A DNA stretch of 64,000 bases from Sporosarcina sp. BP05. GTDB lineage: Bacteria > Bacillota > Bacilli > Bacillales_A > Planococcaceae. Each line of letters opens with the position of its first letter. The stretch's first letter is position 1. The notes under the pieces are model-generated. The model was not told the DNA's origin. It searched no databases and worked only from the letters and a program-made list of their open reading frames with translations. The stretch spans positions 1 to 64,000 of the forward strand of contig NZ_JACFTD010000001.1 in NCBI RefSeq assembly GCF_014282005.1, read 5' to 3'. The position numbers and the translations under genes are program-made. Positions 54,820-62,644 of this stretch are shown here, one piece after another.

Positions 54820-55130
54820 GATTGGTTGGACGCTTTTCAAAATTGGTTGGACACTTGCGGGGATTCGTTGGGCGCTTTTCTGAGTTGGTTGGACACTTCG
54901 AGGGGTTTGTTGGACACTTTTAGAATTTGGTTGGACGCTTGCGGGGATTTGTTGGAGGCTTTTCTGAGTTGGTTGGACACTTCGAAGGGTTTGTTGGACA
55001 CTCCTTCGTTGGTTGGACACTTTTCAAAATTGGTTGGACGCTTCCGGGGATTTGTTGGACGCTTTTCTGTGTTGGTTGGACACTTCGAGGGGTTTGTTGG
55101 ACACTCCTTCGTTGGTTGGACACTTTCCAT
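54820..55130 (+). repeat. 21-bp repeat array 5 (15 units)
   Basis: Units at 54825, 54846, 54867, 54888, 54909, 54930, 54951, 54972, 54993, 55012, 55033, 55054, 55075, 55096 and 55115: 21-bp spacing with two 19-bp steps. Here many units read GTTGGACGCTTTTC or GTTGGAGGC, so this array has its own sub-family. All three plus frames are open and so are several minus frames, which shows the period is a multiple of three; I do not call these genes. Confidence 0.9.
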
Positions 55131-55188
55131 GAATGATTGAAGACCCCACTGATTTTAATAGTTTGGGTCTACTCGATCATGGACAGAA

Positions 55189-55225
55189 AAAGACGCCTTC
55201 CACCCGATCAGCTGGAAAGCGTCTT
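55189..55225 (-). terminator. Terminator after the argH unit
   Basis: AAGACGCCTTCCA / TGGAAAGCGTCTT with a minus-strand T-run (GTCTTTTTCTG). Confidence 0.8.
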
Positions 55226-55401
55226 AAATCAACATAGAATACGTGGTCAATAGCTCTCGCTCTATATGCTTACTAACTTCTTTAAACCCCTTTGTTCCAA
55301 TCACTTGATAGTTCGAACCTGTTGAATGACCTTCGTGAAAAATCACTCCACTGTCATCCCTTCGTGTCACCTCCATAAAACGCTACTAAATAAGTCGTCA
55401 T
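55224..55401 (-). pseudogene. Small gene coupled to argH, probably frameshifted
   Basis: An ATG at 55401 overlaps the argH TGA (ATGA) and has GGAG nine bases upstream. It reads MTTYLVAF and soon stops. One base shift at the T4 run (55377-55380) opens a frame MEVTRRDDSGVIFHEGHSTG that runs 50 codons to 55224, next to the terminator. Removing one T would give a 58-residue protein. No family is recognised. It may be a disabled gene or a slippage site. Confidence 0.4.
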
Positions 55402-56915
55402 GTTGTTTCACTCCAATGATCTTCAAAACGTTGTAATGCTTTTTCTGCTTGTTCGATTGCATTTTCCTTTTCGTCTATCCATTCATTTAAAACAACTAAG
55501 CGGTTTTGGTAATTCGCAAGTGAAGTCGTCATCGTTTTGGGTGAAGGCCCACCTAAGATGGTACGCACTTCAACAAAGTTTCGAGGGCATAATGCTTTCT
55601 TGAATTCTATTTCTGTTAATACAAGTGGTCTATTTAATACAATGAGCGCTTCGCTATTGACCATATCGTATGTTAAATCCGAAAGTTTTGCATCCGCATT
55701 TCCCTCTAATGCCCGTATCGTGTTCCTAACGATCTGATGCGCCTGTCTGAATGAAGTTTTCTCTATGCGGACTAATGTATCTGCTAACTCTGTCACGTTA
55801 GCAAAACTATCTCTAGCCCGTTTTTCAAGCACTGCTTTATTGACAGTCATCGTGGCCACAGCACTCGTAACAAGTTCGTAAATGCCCTCAAGTCTTGTTA
55901 ATGCTTTCCACAAATACGGTTGCAAATCATCTTCAGTGTCTACGATATCTCCAAAGGGTGTATTATGAATCATCGTTAATACTGTATTGGTATCCCCAAC
56001 AACCGATGATAGTAATGCCCGTGTATGTTCAATTGACACTGGATTTCTTTTTTGCGGCATGATGGAGCTTATTTGCACATATGGATTTGCTAACGTGAAT
56101 GCATTAAATTCGAGTGTTGCCCATGTTAGTAAGTCTTGCATGGCGCGGCCTAAATTTAAACTAGCTGTTTGAACGGCCGTCGCGACTTCCATTAAATAAT
56201 CCGCACCCGCAACACTATCCCATGCATTTTCGATGATAGCGTCGAAGGCCAGTAACTCCTGCATCCTTTCTCGGCTAATTGCAAATCCTGATGTCGTGAG
56301 TGCCGCCGCCCCCATACTGCTCCGGTTAACTGTTTTATAAGCAGCTTGCAGTCGTGTGAAATCCCGATCCAACTTATCCATTAAACCTCTTATATAATGG
56401 GCTAATGTTGTTGGTTGTGCTTGTTGTGTATGCGTGTAGCCAATCATAATCGTCTCGATATGCTCATTTGCAAAGGTATGAAAGGACTTTTGAATTGTTA
56501 CTAACCCCCTCATCAACGTCAAAATCTTTTTCCGTAAAGTCATGCGATAAATAGCAATTCCCATGTCATTTCGACTTCTTGCAATATGTAAATTCCCTGC
56601 TATATCGCCTGCTTTAGTAATCAGATCATGTTCAATCCTGAAAAATAAATCTTCAAACTCAGGAGTATACGAGCTGGTCTTATAAAATTCACGATCGATC
56701 TCAGAAATGGCTTTCCCAATTTGTTTTGTTTCAGCATCAGTTACCAAACCTTGCTCCTGCAACATGACTAGATGCGCACTATTTATTTGCATCATATAAT
56801 CGACAAAATTACTTTTTGCTTGATCATAGGTTGGCTCAATTACAATTTTCTTATAGGTTGACGAAGGAAATACATTGCCTTCTTTCGCTTCAATTTCCAG
56901 TCTATAGTTTTTCAT
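55398..56915 (-). CDS. Argininosuccinate lyase-like protein
   Basis: 505 residues, about 40 longer than usual ArgH. It is of the fumarase/aspartase superfamily: HIARSRNDMGIAIYRMTLRK near residue 107, the GYTHTQQAQPTT motif near 158, and the signature SSIMPQKRNPVSIEH near 282, where the catalytic Ser loop lies. There is no argG or other arginine gene nearby, so it may act on another substrate; some relatives work in amino acid-derived natural product or nitrogen pathways. I leave the symbol empty for that reason. The 300 bp upstream hold only the terminator of the next gene. Confidence 0.8.
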   Translation of the reverse strand: MKNYRLEIEAKEGNVFPSSTYKKIVIEPTYDQAKSNFVDYMMQINSAHLVMLQEQGLVTDAETKQIGKAISEIDREFYKTSSYTPEFEDLFFRIEHDLITKAGDIAGNLHIARSRNDMGIAIYRMTLRKKILTLMRGLVTIQKSFHTFANEHIETIMIGYTHTQQAQPTTLAHYIRGLMDKLDRDFTRLQAAYKTVNRSSMGAAALTTSGFAISRERMQELLAFDAIIENAWDSVAGADYLMEVATAVQTASLNLGRAMQDLLTWATLEFNAFTLANPYVQISSIMPQKRNPVSIEHTRALLSSVVGDTNTVLTMIHNTPFGDIVDTEDDLQPYLWKALTRLEGIYELVTSAVATMTVNKAVLEKRARDSFANVTELADTLVRIEKTSFRQAHQIVRNTIRALEGNADAKLSDLTYDMVNSEALIVLNRPLVLTEIEFKKALCPRNFVEVRTILGGPSPKTMTTSLANYQNRLVVLNEWIDEKENAIEQAEKALQRFEDHWSETT

Positions 56916-57102
56916 TATGTTAGTTATCCCCTTTGACTTGAATCCATTTGCGTTTCAATGAATTCATATTTGCTGTTGCTATTTCCTCTTCTTATATTGT
57001 ACTCGCCCTCTTTGATAAGCGTGCTACTTAATTTTCTTGAAGTGTACATTGCACGCAATTTCGAGTTAATGGCAATTGCCGATTTCCCGACAGTACATAA
57101 CT

Positions 57103-57151
57103 AAAAAAGGTGTTCAGTTGAGAGATAAACTCTTCACTGAACACCTTTTTT
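57103..57151. terminator. Bidirectional terminator
   Basis: AAAAAAGGTGTTCAGT / ACTGAACACCTTTTTT, a 16-bp perfect stem. Confidence 0.9.
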
Positions 57152-57216
57152 GTTGTTGGATTTAGCTTGGGTGTACTAACTGTAACCCCTAAATAATATG
57201 AATACTCAGGCGGATA

Positions 57217-58773
57217 TCAATTAGACGTCACAACATATGCATTCTCACTCTCAACGCCAGTGGCTGACACGGAAGTAATTCCATATGTATAGTGTTTGTT
57301 TCGGTTTGCTGTCTTGTCTATAAATACCGTATTTCCTTTTGTATTATAGACAACATCTACTATGTTGCGTGGATTATCATACGAGCCAACTTCGTTTCCT
57401 TCAAAACGATAGATCACGTATTTCCTTGGTTGTTTACTCGATTGATCCGTGATGATTAACTTCGTTCCAGCTATATCCTTGTTAGCTTGTACCCATGTTG
57501 GCTCTGCTGGAAGGGCTGCGTCGTTCCAAGATGTTGCTGGCGTTAAAGCTGTATAATTGTATAGTTGTTGCTTCAAGACTGTTGCATAGCCAAGCGGATT
57601 TTTTTGTATGCTCTTTAAGGAAAAGTGCATTTGACCCGTAGCTACCTGGTTTGCTCTGTTAGCAATGACTTGATTGGGTAATTCCATTTTATTTTTCCAT
57701 GCTTTATCGGCGTCAACGCCGACTTTATAATCAGCTAGACCAAGATAGAGATTAACGGGATGCACGTCGGCATACGTTTCTATTTCATCACTCCACCAAT
57801 TTAAAAGCGTCGAATACTTAGCTATCGACAATGTGTTAGACCAATAGATCTGTGGCGTAATATAATCAATGCTGCCGTCTTTAATCCATTGCCTTGTATC
57901 TGCATATAAGTCATCATAATTCGTTACGCCAGCTCGCGTGCTGCTTCCAGTATGATCCATCGACTGATTGCGCCACACCCCAAATGGTGAAATCCCAAAT
58001 TGCACATGTGGTTTGGTCATTTTAATCGTTGAATCTATTTTTTTCACAAGTTGATTGACATTATCTCGGCGCCAATCGTCCACTTTTTTGAAAGCTGTTC
58101 CATATTTCTTGTATGTAGCTTTATCAGGAAAAGCTTCATTTTTAATTTTATAAGGATAAAAATAATCATCCATATGAACCGCATCAATATCATATTTAGC
58201 TACTAATTCTTTGACAGTAGAAATTAAATACCTTTGCACTTCAGGAAGTCCTGGATTTAGATAGTATTGCTTACCATATTTAACTACCCAGCTAGGATTT
58301 GTGCGTGCTACATTACTTGGCGCAAGGCTTGCTAACGTTTGACCCGGCATTGTAACGCGGTAAGGGTTGATCCATGCATGTAGCTCCATGCCACGTTTGT
58401 GCGCTTCGTTAATCATAATTAGTAATGGATCGTAACCAGGGCTTTTCCCTTGTTTCCCCCCTGTTATGAAGGAAGACCATGGCGCCAGCTTTGAAGGATA
58501 GAAAGCATCATTTGTTGGTTTCACTTGATAAATAACTGTATTGAATCTATTGGCTTTCAGCTGATCCAATGTTTTCTGTACCCATGCGGTATATTGAGCT
58601 ACATTCATGCCAGGTTTCATATCAACGTTCTGAACGGTTGCAATCCAAGCCGCACGCATCTCATTCTTAGGAGGCGTCACGCTTGCTCCTATAACTTGTA
58701 AAGGGAGTAGTGAAATAAGTAAAACGAGTGTCATAGCTACTGATAATGTCGCTTTAAAAAGATGTTTTTTCAT
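57217..58773 (-). CDS. Secreted glycosidase-like protein (GHL10/DUF187, YngK-like)
   Basis: 518 residues with a signal peptide (ATLSVAMTLVLLISLLPLQV, cleavage near residue 30). The N-terminal domain has the family's EMRAAWIATVQNVDMKPG, then VYQVKPTNDAFYPS, HAWINPYRVT near 160, and DAVHMDDYFYPY near 225 (likely catalytic Asp region). DYITPQIYWSN near 305 follows. The C-terminal 110 residues look like a fibronectin type III domain. Relatives include Bacillus YngK; the substrate is thought to be a cell-wall or surface polysaccharide but is not established. Confidence 0.85.
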   Translation of the reverse strand: MKKHLFKATLSVAMTLVLLISLLPLQVIGASVTPPKNEMRAAWIATVQNVDMKPGMNVAQYTAWVQKTLDQLKANRFNTVIYQVKPTNDAFYPSKLAPWSSFITGGKQGKSPGYDPLLIMINEAHKRGMELHAWINPYRVTMPGQTLASLAPSNVARTNPSWVVKYGKQYYLNPGLPEVQRYLISTVKELVAKYDIDAVHMDDYFYPYKIKNEAFPDKATYKKYGTAFKKVDDWRRDNVNQLVKKIDSTIKMTKPHVQFGISPFGVWRNQSMDHTGSSTRAGVTNYDDLYADTRQWIKDGSIDYITPQIYWSNTLSIAKYSTLLNWWSDEIETYADVHPVNLYLGLADYKVGVDADKAWKNKMELPNQVIANRANQVATGQMHFSLKSIQKNPLGYATVLKQQLYNYTALTPATSWNDAALPAEPTWVQANKDIAGTKLIITDQSSKQPRKYVIYRFEGNEVGSYDNPRNIVDVVYNTKGNTVFIDKTANRNKHYTYGITSVSATGVESENAYVVTSN

Positions 58774-59022
58774 TACAAATAACTTCCTTCCATTATAGTC
58801 TACTCAACTAGCAACTTTCGGGTAAAAAAGGACGTTTACCAACCAGCAATTGTGTTAGTGATTGCTTTCTTGAACCCTCTACGTGTTTCTTTGCCTCAAT
58901 CATATCATGTATTAGAATTTCCCGGTGCCAGTCACTCAACAGGGAAATTTAAAATAAAATAAACGATCCTGTATCCCTTCCTCCCCTTTTCTTCTATATA
59001 GAGGATGAAAGGAGGTGATTAC

Positions 59023-59241
59023 ATGGCGACAATCGAATTCCAACATGCCGTTGGTCGAGTTTATTTTGACGGCGGCCTAACAGAGGCTGGTAAAATCATT
59101 CGTAAATCGAAGACCTACCGCAATATTGCAGAAAATGCAGCTGCGGATAGCTTGTACAACGCTCTTGAGCAACTTGCCGACTTATCGGCACTTACATTCA
59201 TCGGGGCGGAAAAAGTAGAAACATCTAGCGTTATGGACTAA
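59023..59241 (+). CDS. DUF1659 protein
   Basis: 72 residues from MATIEFQHAVGRVYFDGGLT, with AAAGGAGGTGATTAC before the ATG. DUF1659 proteins are small, occur in Bacillales, and have no known function. It is followed 23 bp later by a DUF2922 gene and then YvrJ, the usual trio. The N-terminal strand pattern and the helix at RKSKTYRNIAENAAADSLYN are visible. It differs from its copy at 61434 by one residue (Gln/Lys near residue 50). Confidence 0.85.
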   Translation: MATIEFQHAVGRVYFDGGLTEAGKIIRKSKTYRNIAENAAADSLYNALEQLADLSALTFIGAEKVETSSVMD

Positions 59242-59264
59242 CCAAAAAAGGGGAGGGATAGGAA

Positions 59265-59483
59265 ATGGCAAAGACATTACAATTGAATTTCAGCACGTCG
59301 ACTGGTAAGAATGTGATGTTGACAGTGGACGAGCCACGCGCAAACCTAACGGCAGTGGCAGTGGAGGCAACCATGCAAGCGATTATCGCTTCGGGGGTGT
59401 TCGAGGTAAATGGAGCGCCACTTGAAACGTCGAAAGGTGCCCGCATCGTCGAGCGCAACGTAACAGAACTCGTAATCGTATAA
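59265..59483 (+). CDS. DUF2922 protein
   Basis: 72 residues: MAKTLQLNFSTSTGKNVMLT, then VDEPRANLTAVAVEATMQAI. GGGAGGG precedes the ATG. This is the standard partner of DUF1659. It ends RIVERNVTELVIV. The copy at 61675 differs at a few residues (TAVAVE against NAAAVE, and ELV against EIV). The pair may form a small heteromeric surface or spore-related assembly; that is a guess. Confidence 0.85.
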   Translation: MAKTLQLNFSTSTGKNVMLTVDEPRANLTAVAVEATMQAIIASGVFEVNGAPLETSKGARIVERNVTELVIV

Positions 59484-59494
59484 CACCAAAGACT

Positions 59495-59534
59495 AACCGG
59501 CTCACCAGTTTTCGAACTGGTGGCTGGTTTTTTT
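59495..59534 (+). terminator. Terminator or attenuator between DUF2922 and yvrJ
   Basis: AACCGGCTCACCAGTT / AACTGGTGGCTGGTT, loop TTCG, then seven T. YvrJ lies 25 bp after it, so it would be expressed by read-through. Confidence 0.85.
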
Positions 59535-59559
59535 GTACTCAAAGAGAGGAGCTGACGGG

Positions 59560-59685
59560 ATGGAACAATGGATGAGTTTTATACAAGAAATCGGTTTCCC
59601 GATATTCGTATCATTCTATCTTTTGCACCGACTCGAAAAGAAACTTGTGGCAATTCATGATGTGCTTCTTGCGTTGAAAATTTGA
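59560..59685 (+). CDS. YvrJ-family small membrane protein
   Basis: 41 residues: MEQWMSFIQEIGFPIFVSFY, then LLHRLEKKLVAIHD. One membrane helix at the N-terminus with a charged tail. AGAGAGGAG precedes the ATG. YvrJ proteins are paired with DUF1659 and DUF2922 in Bacillales; no function is known. Confidence 0.8.
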   Translation: MEQWMSFIQEIGFPIFVSFYLLHRLEKKLVAIHDVLLALKI

Positions 59686-59808
59686 TTGTATGATCCGTTC
59701 GGTGCCAGTCAATCACACAACTATAACTTTTATCCCCCTCTTTACTTGCTGTATAAACAATGAAAAAGCAGTACAAGCCAGATGAATGGTTTGTACTGCT
59801 TGTTCACG

Positions 59809-60219
59809 TTATTCCTTCACTCTTTTCATCGCTTCCAAAAGCGCACGTTCGGTTTTGTGATTAACATCATCAACCATTTGGGGAATCCGGAATAAATCAA
59901 AATAAAGCCATATGTACGGTGACAAAGCGATAAGGACTATATAAATATTTTCTGACAATAAATACATATAATCGAGAAGCGTTCCGTTCACTAACCCTAT
60001 AATTCCAAATAAAATAACTGTGAAATGTAGCAAAAATGCATATGTCAGTCCAAAAACAGAAAATGGAGTTGGCCCGATGTAAAATCGATGTACAAATAAA
60101 TGTCCGAGAAAAACTAGTAATAGATAAGCTGTTTCAGGTCTTTTCTTGCGATTTGCATAATCAAAATCTAACAGAAGAATCTCTTCTTTTGTTAATTTAC
60201 TTTTATTGATGTAGTCCAT
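59809..60219 (-). CDS. TM2-domain-like membrane protein
   Basis: 136 residues from MDYINKSKLTKEEILLLDFD; GGAGG lies eleven bases upstream. Three hydrophobic spans: AYLLLVFLGHLFVHRFYIG (with the TM2-like G-x-H-RFY-G pattern), FGLTYAFLLHFTVILFGIIG and YIVLIALSPYIWLYFDLF, ending at the TM2-type FRIPQMVDDVN. The function of TM2 proteins is unknown. It lies between the two DUF1659 cassettes and is transcribed the other way. Confidence 0.75.
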   Translation of the reverse strand: MDYINKSKLTKEEILLLDFDYANRKKRPETAYLLLVFLGHLFVHRFYIGPTPFSVFGLTYAFLLHFTVILFGIIGLVNGTLLDYMYLLSENIYIVLIALSPYIWLYFDLFRIPQMVDDVNHKTERALLEAMKRVKE

Positions 60220-60323
60220 AATTATGAATACCTCCAAATAATATAGTCATTACTATTTAACCACATAATCACTATATATGATATAATAGTACTAATCTAT
60301 TTAATTTTGAGGTGGGCTAAAAT

Positions 60324-61187
60324 ATGAATTGTTCCAAATGTAGAGCTGAAATGTCGACTCGACAAAAATCATGTCCAAGGTGTGGGAATACTGAAGTTTT
60401 CAAGTTGAATAAAGGTAATGCTACATACCTTTCAGCTTTTACGGCAATTATTGCAGTTAGTACCATCGTTATTATACTTACCATAACTTTTAAAATGGAT
60501 CGTGAGAGTTACAGCATATCCGATTTAGCTTCGGAATTCACCGGATTTTTAACAAACCCACCCACTGCTGTCGAGGATAACGACTATCATTCTGATTCTG
60601 TTCAAAATAATGATGTATCCAGCTACCCAGAATCCGCCTCTGAAAACTTACCTGAACTGCAATCAGAGGACAGGTCGATGGCGTATGAGGAACCAGCAAC
60701 TGAAACGCCAATCGTGACGAATTCATATGATGATTCGTTCGAGGAATATAATCATTCGTACGAGGAATATGAAGAGGACGAAAAGATAGTCAATAATGAT
60801 TACGAGTATTATACCGCTTCAGGCGACCAAGTTGAAAACTTTATTATCCAATTCCGCGACGCCTATAGTGTTGCTTTGAATAATGATGACTTTTCTTATG
60901 TTGAGCCTTTCCTATGGTATAACAGTGAGGCTTATCATGAAATAAAAGAATATATGGACGACATTTCCGGCAATAGATATACATTTGACTTCAAGGAAAA
61001 TAGTATAATCCAGACTTCTACTAACATTGAAGATATGTTTGCGGAGTCGTACGAAGTATTCCACTTTACAGACAACGTTGGCAAAACTACGATATATGAA
61101 CGATATAAAACCTATTCGCTTTTGGCAGATGAGTCAGGAGACTTGTCAATTACCAACATCGACATTACCGATACTTCGAAAAACTAA
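60324..61187 (+). CDS. Zinc-ribbon membrane protein with acidic linker
   Basis: 287 residues. A zinc ribbon (MNCSKC...SCPRCG, residues 1-21), one membrane helix (LSAFTAIIAVSTIVIILTIT, about 35-55), an acidic Ser/Glu/Tyr-rich linker (70-165), then a folded domain of about 120 residues (VENFIIQFRDAYSVALNNDD) like the NTF2-like domain of TcaA/YvbJ proteins. The linker is low in complexity (EEYNHSYEEYEEDEK). The topology is zinc ribbon inside, domain outside. TcaA-type proteins are linked with cell-envelope stress and teicoplanin response; the role here is not known. Confidence 0.78.
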   Translation: MNCSKCRAEMSTRQKSCPRCGNTEVFKLNKGNATYLSAFTAIIAVSTIVIILTITFKMDRESYSISDLASEFTGFLTNPPTAVEDNDYHSDSVQNNDVSSYPESASENLPELQSEDRSMAYEEPATETPIVTNSYDDSFEEYNHSYEEYEEDEKIVNNDYEYYTASGDQVENFIIQFRDAYSVALNNDDFSYVEPFLWYNSEAYHEIKEYMDDISGNRYTFDFKENSIIQTSTNIEDMFAESYEVFHFTDNVGKTTIYERYKTYSLLADESGDLSITNIDITDTSKN

Positions 61188-61190
61188 AAT

Positions 61191-61223
61191 CTCCCCATTC
61201 ACTTATATGAATGGGGAGTTTTT
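61191..61223 (+). terminator. Terminator of the zinc-ribbon gene
   Basis: CTCCCCATTCA / TGAATGGGGAG then TTTTTG. Confidence 0.88.
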
Positions 61224-61433
61224 GATGTCTATTGAGCTGATTCGGATTCTGGTACTAGAGTTGGACTCCCGGTGCCAGTCACTCACTCGGTTATGTTATG
61301 ACCGGCACTGAGCCCGTTATGCTCGCCACGGATGCACTCATGACCGCCACATGCTATTTACACAATAAATTATACAATCCTGTATCCCTTTCACCTCTTT
61401 TCTTCTATATAGAGGATGAAAGGAGGTGATTAC

Positions 61434-61652
61434 ATGGCGACAATCGAATTCCAACATGCCGTTGGTCGAGTTTATTTTGACGGCGGCCTAACCGAGGCTG
61501 GTAAAATCATTCGTAAATCGAAGACCTACCGCAACATTGCAGAAAATGCAGCTGCGGATAGCTTGTACAACGCCCTTGAGAAACTTGCCGACTTATCGGC
61601 ACTTACATTCATCGGGGCGGAAAAAGTAGAAACATCTAGCGTTATGGATTAA
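61434..61652 (+). CDS. DUF1659 protein, second copy
   Basis: 72 residues, the same as the protein at 59023 except Lys for Gln in NALEKLADLS. Same RBS and start. Two near-identical copies make a dosage effect or exchange by recombination possible. No function is known. Confidence 0.85.
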   Translation: MATIEFQHAVGRVYFDGGLTEAGKIIRKSKTYRNIAENAAADSLYNALEKLADLSALTFIGAEKVETSSVMD

Positions 61653-61674
61653 CCAAAAAGGGGAGGGATAAGAA

Positions 61675-61893
61675 ATGGCAAAGACATTACAATTGAATTT
61701 CAGCACGTCGACTGGTAAGAATGTGATGTTGACAGTGGACGAGCCACGCGCAAACCTAAACGCAGCGGCAGTGGAGGCAACCATGCAAGCGATTATCGCT
61801 TCGGGGGTGTTCGAGGTAAATGGAGCACCACTTGAAACGTCGAAAGGTGCCCGCATCGTCGAGCGCAACGTAACTGAAATTGTAATCGTATAA
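61675..61893 (+). CDS. DUF2922 protein, second copy
   Basis: 72 residues. It differs from the copy at 59265 in three residues (NLNAAAVE and TEIV). RBS GGGAGGG. Its neighbours have the same order and spacing as in copy 1. Confidence 0.85.
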   Translation: MAKTLQLNFSTSTGKNVMLTVDEPRANLNAAAVEATMQAIIASGVFEVNGAPLETSKGARIVERNVTEIVIV

Positions 61894-61904
61894 CACCAAA
61901 GACT

Positions 61905-61944
61905 AACCGGCTCACCAGTTTTCGAACTGGTGAACCGGTTTCTT
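61905..61944 (+). terminator. Terminator or attenuator, second copy
   Basis: AACCGGCTCACCAGTT / AACTGGTGAACCGGTT with TTCG loop. The T-run is interrupted by C (TTTCTTTG), so read-through into yvrJ should be higher than in copy 1. Confidence 0.8.
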
Positions 61945-61970
61945 TGTACTCAAAGAGAGGAGTTGACGGG

Positions 61971-62096
61971 ATGGAACAATGGATGAGTTTTATACAAGAA
62001 ATCGGTTTCCCGATATTCGTATCATTCTATCTTTTGCACCGACTCGAACAGAAGCTTGTGGCGATTCATGATGTGCTTCTTGAATTAAAAATTTGA
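61971..62096 (+). CDS. YvrJ-family small membrane protein, second copy
   Basis: 41 residues; compared with the copy at 59560 it has HRLEQKLVAIHD and ends LLELKI where the first has LLALKI. RBS AGAGAGGAG. The same single membrane helix is present. Confidence 0.8.
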   Translation: MEQWMSFIQEIGFPIFVSFYLLHRLEQKLVAIHDVLLELKI

Positions 62097-62146
62097 TTGT
62101 ATCTTGCAATTTTTTTGACCCGCAAAATTATTGACTTGCCGATAAG

Positions 62147-62187
62147 AAAATCCCCTTCCTTTATAAAACTAAGGTGAAGGGGATTTT
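62147..62187 (+). terminator. Terminator after the second cassette
   Basis: AAAATCCCCTTC / GAAGGGGATTTT, 12-bp perfect stem with a 17-base loop that covers the end of the SLH remnant. Confidence 0.75.
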
Positions 62188-62484
62188 GTTGCCTGTAACA
62201 ATTCCAGCGCGATTTGCTGCTTCAATTTCAAGTACTAATCCATTCATTTTCTCTGTTACATCTGAGAATGTTCCTTCGTATGCCTGCTTTGGAAGATCCA
62301 AGGGACGTGAAAGGAGTAGAGTAAATTGGGCTCTTGTGACTTGATCGCTTGGAGCAAATGTATCTTCTGATTTGCCGTGGGTAATTGATTTTGATGCGAG
62401 TACTTCAACATAGTCTTTAACCCACTTTATAGCGCCTGATTGGATATCTTTAAACTCTACTTTTCCGTTAGCGTATTTTCCGTA
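62161..62484 (-). pseudogene. SLH-domain protein remnant
   Basis: A 107-codon frame with no start reads GKVEFKDIQSGAIKWVKDYV, then FAPSDQVTRAQFTLLLSRPL and FSDVTEKMNGLVLEIEAANR, and ends at a TAA at 62161. These are one whole and one partial SLH domain (FKDI, TRAQ, FSDV). In-frame and out-of-frame stops block it on the 5' side at 62485. It lies directly downstream of the big secreted nuclease gene and may be its lost C-terminus or a separate S-layer gene. Confidence 0.65.
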
Positions 62485-62571
62485 CTAGTTCAAATAAAAC
62501 TTTTGCTCCTGCCTTACTAGTATCTTATGCAAGTGAATGGTTAATCCACAGAAGTGTTAATTTTTGCAAGC

Positions 62572-62611
62572 AAAAAAGGAAACACATCTGCGTAGATGTG
62601 TTTCCTTTTTT
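62572..62611 (-). terminator. Terminator of the nuclease gene
   Basis: AAAAAAGGAAACACATC / GATGTGTTTCCTTTTTT, a 17-bp perfect stem just after the stop at 62645. Confidence 0.9.
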
Positions 62612-62644
62612 CGGCTTATACGCACCGCTCGTGGTTAGCCGACC

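Larger units (their letters stand above)
58966..59687 (+). repeat. Duplicated cassette, copy 1
   Basis: About 720 bp nearly identical to 61377-62098, from GATCCTGTATCCC through three small genes to the YvrJ stop. The shared leader TTTCTTCTATATAGAGGATG includes the RBS and may contain the promoter (TATATA). Confidence 0.9.
61377..62098 (+). repeat. Duplicated cassette, copy 2
   Basis: Partner of 58966-59687. Differences are scattered point changes only, so the duplication looks recent or kept alike by gene conversion. Confidence 0.9.

Noticed and set aside
54820-55130. Array 5 as a CRISPR array
   Set aside because: The units are contiguous at 21 bp with no unique spacers, and no cas genes are near.
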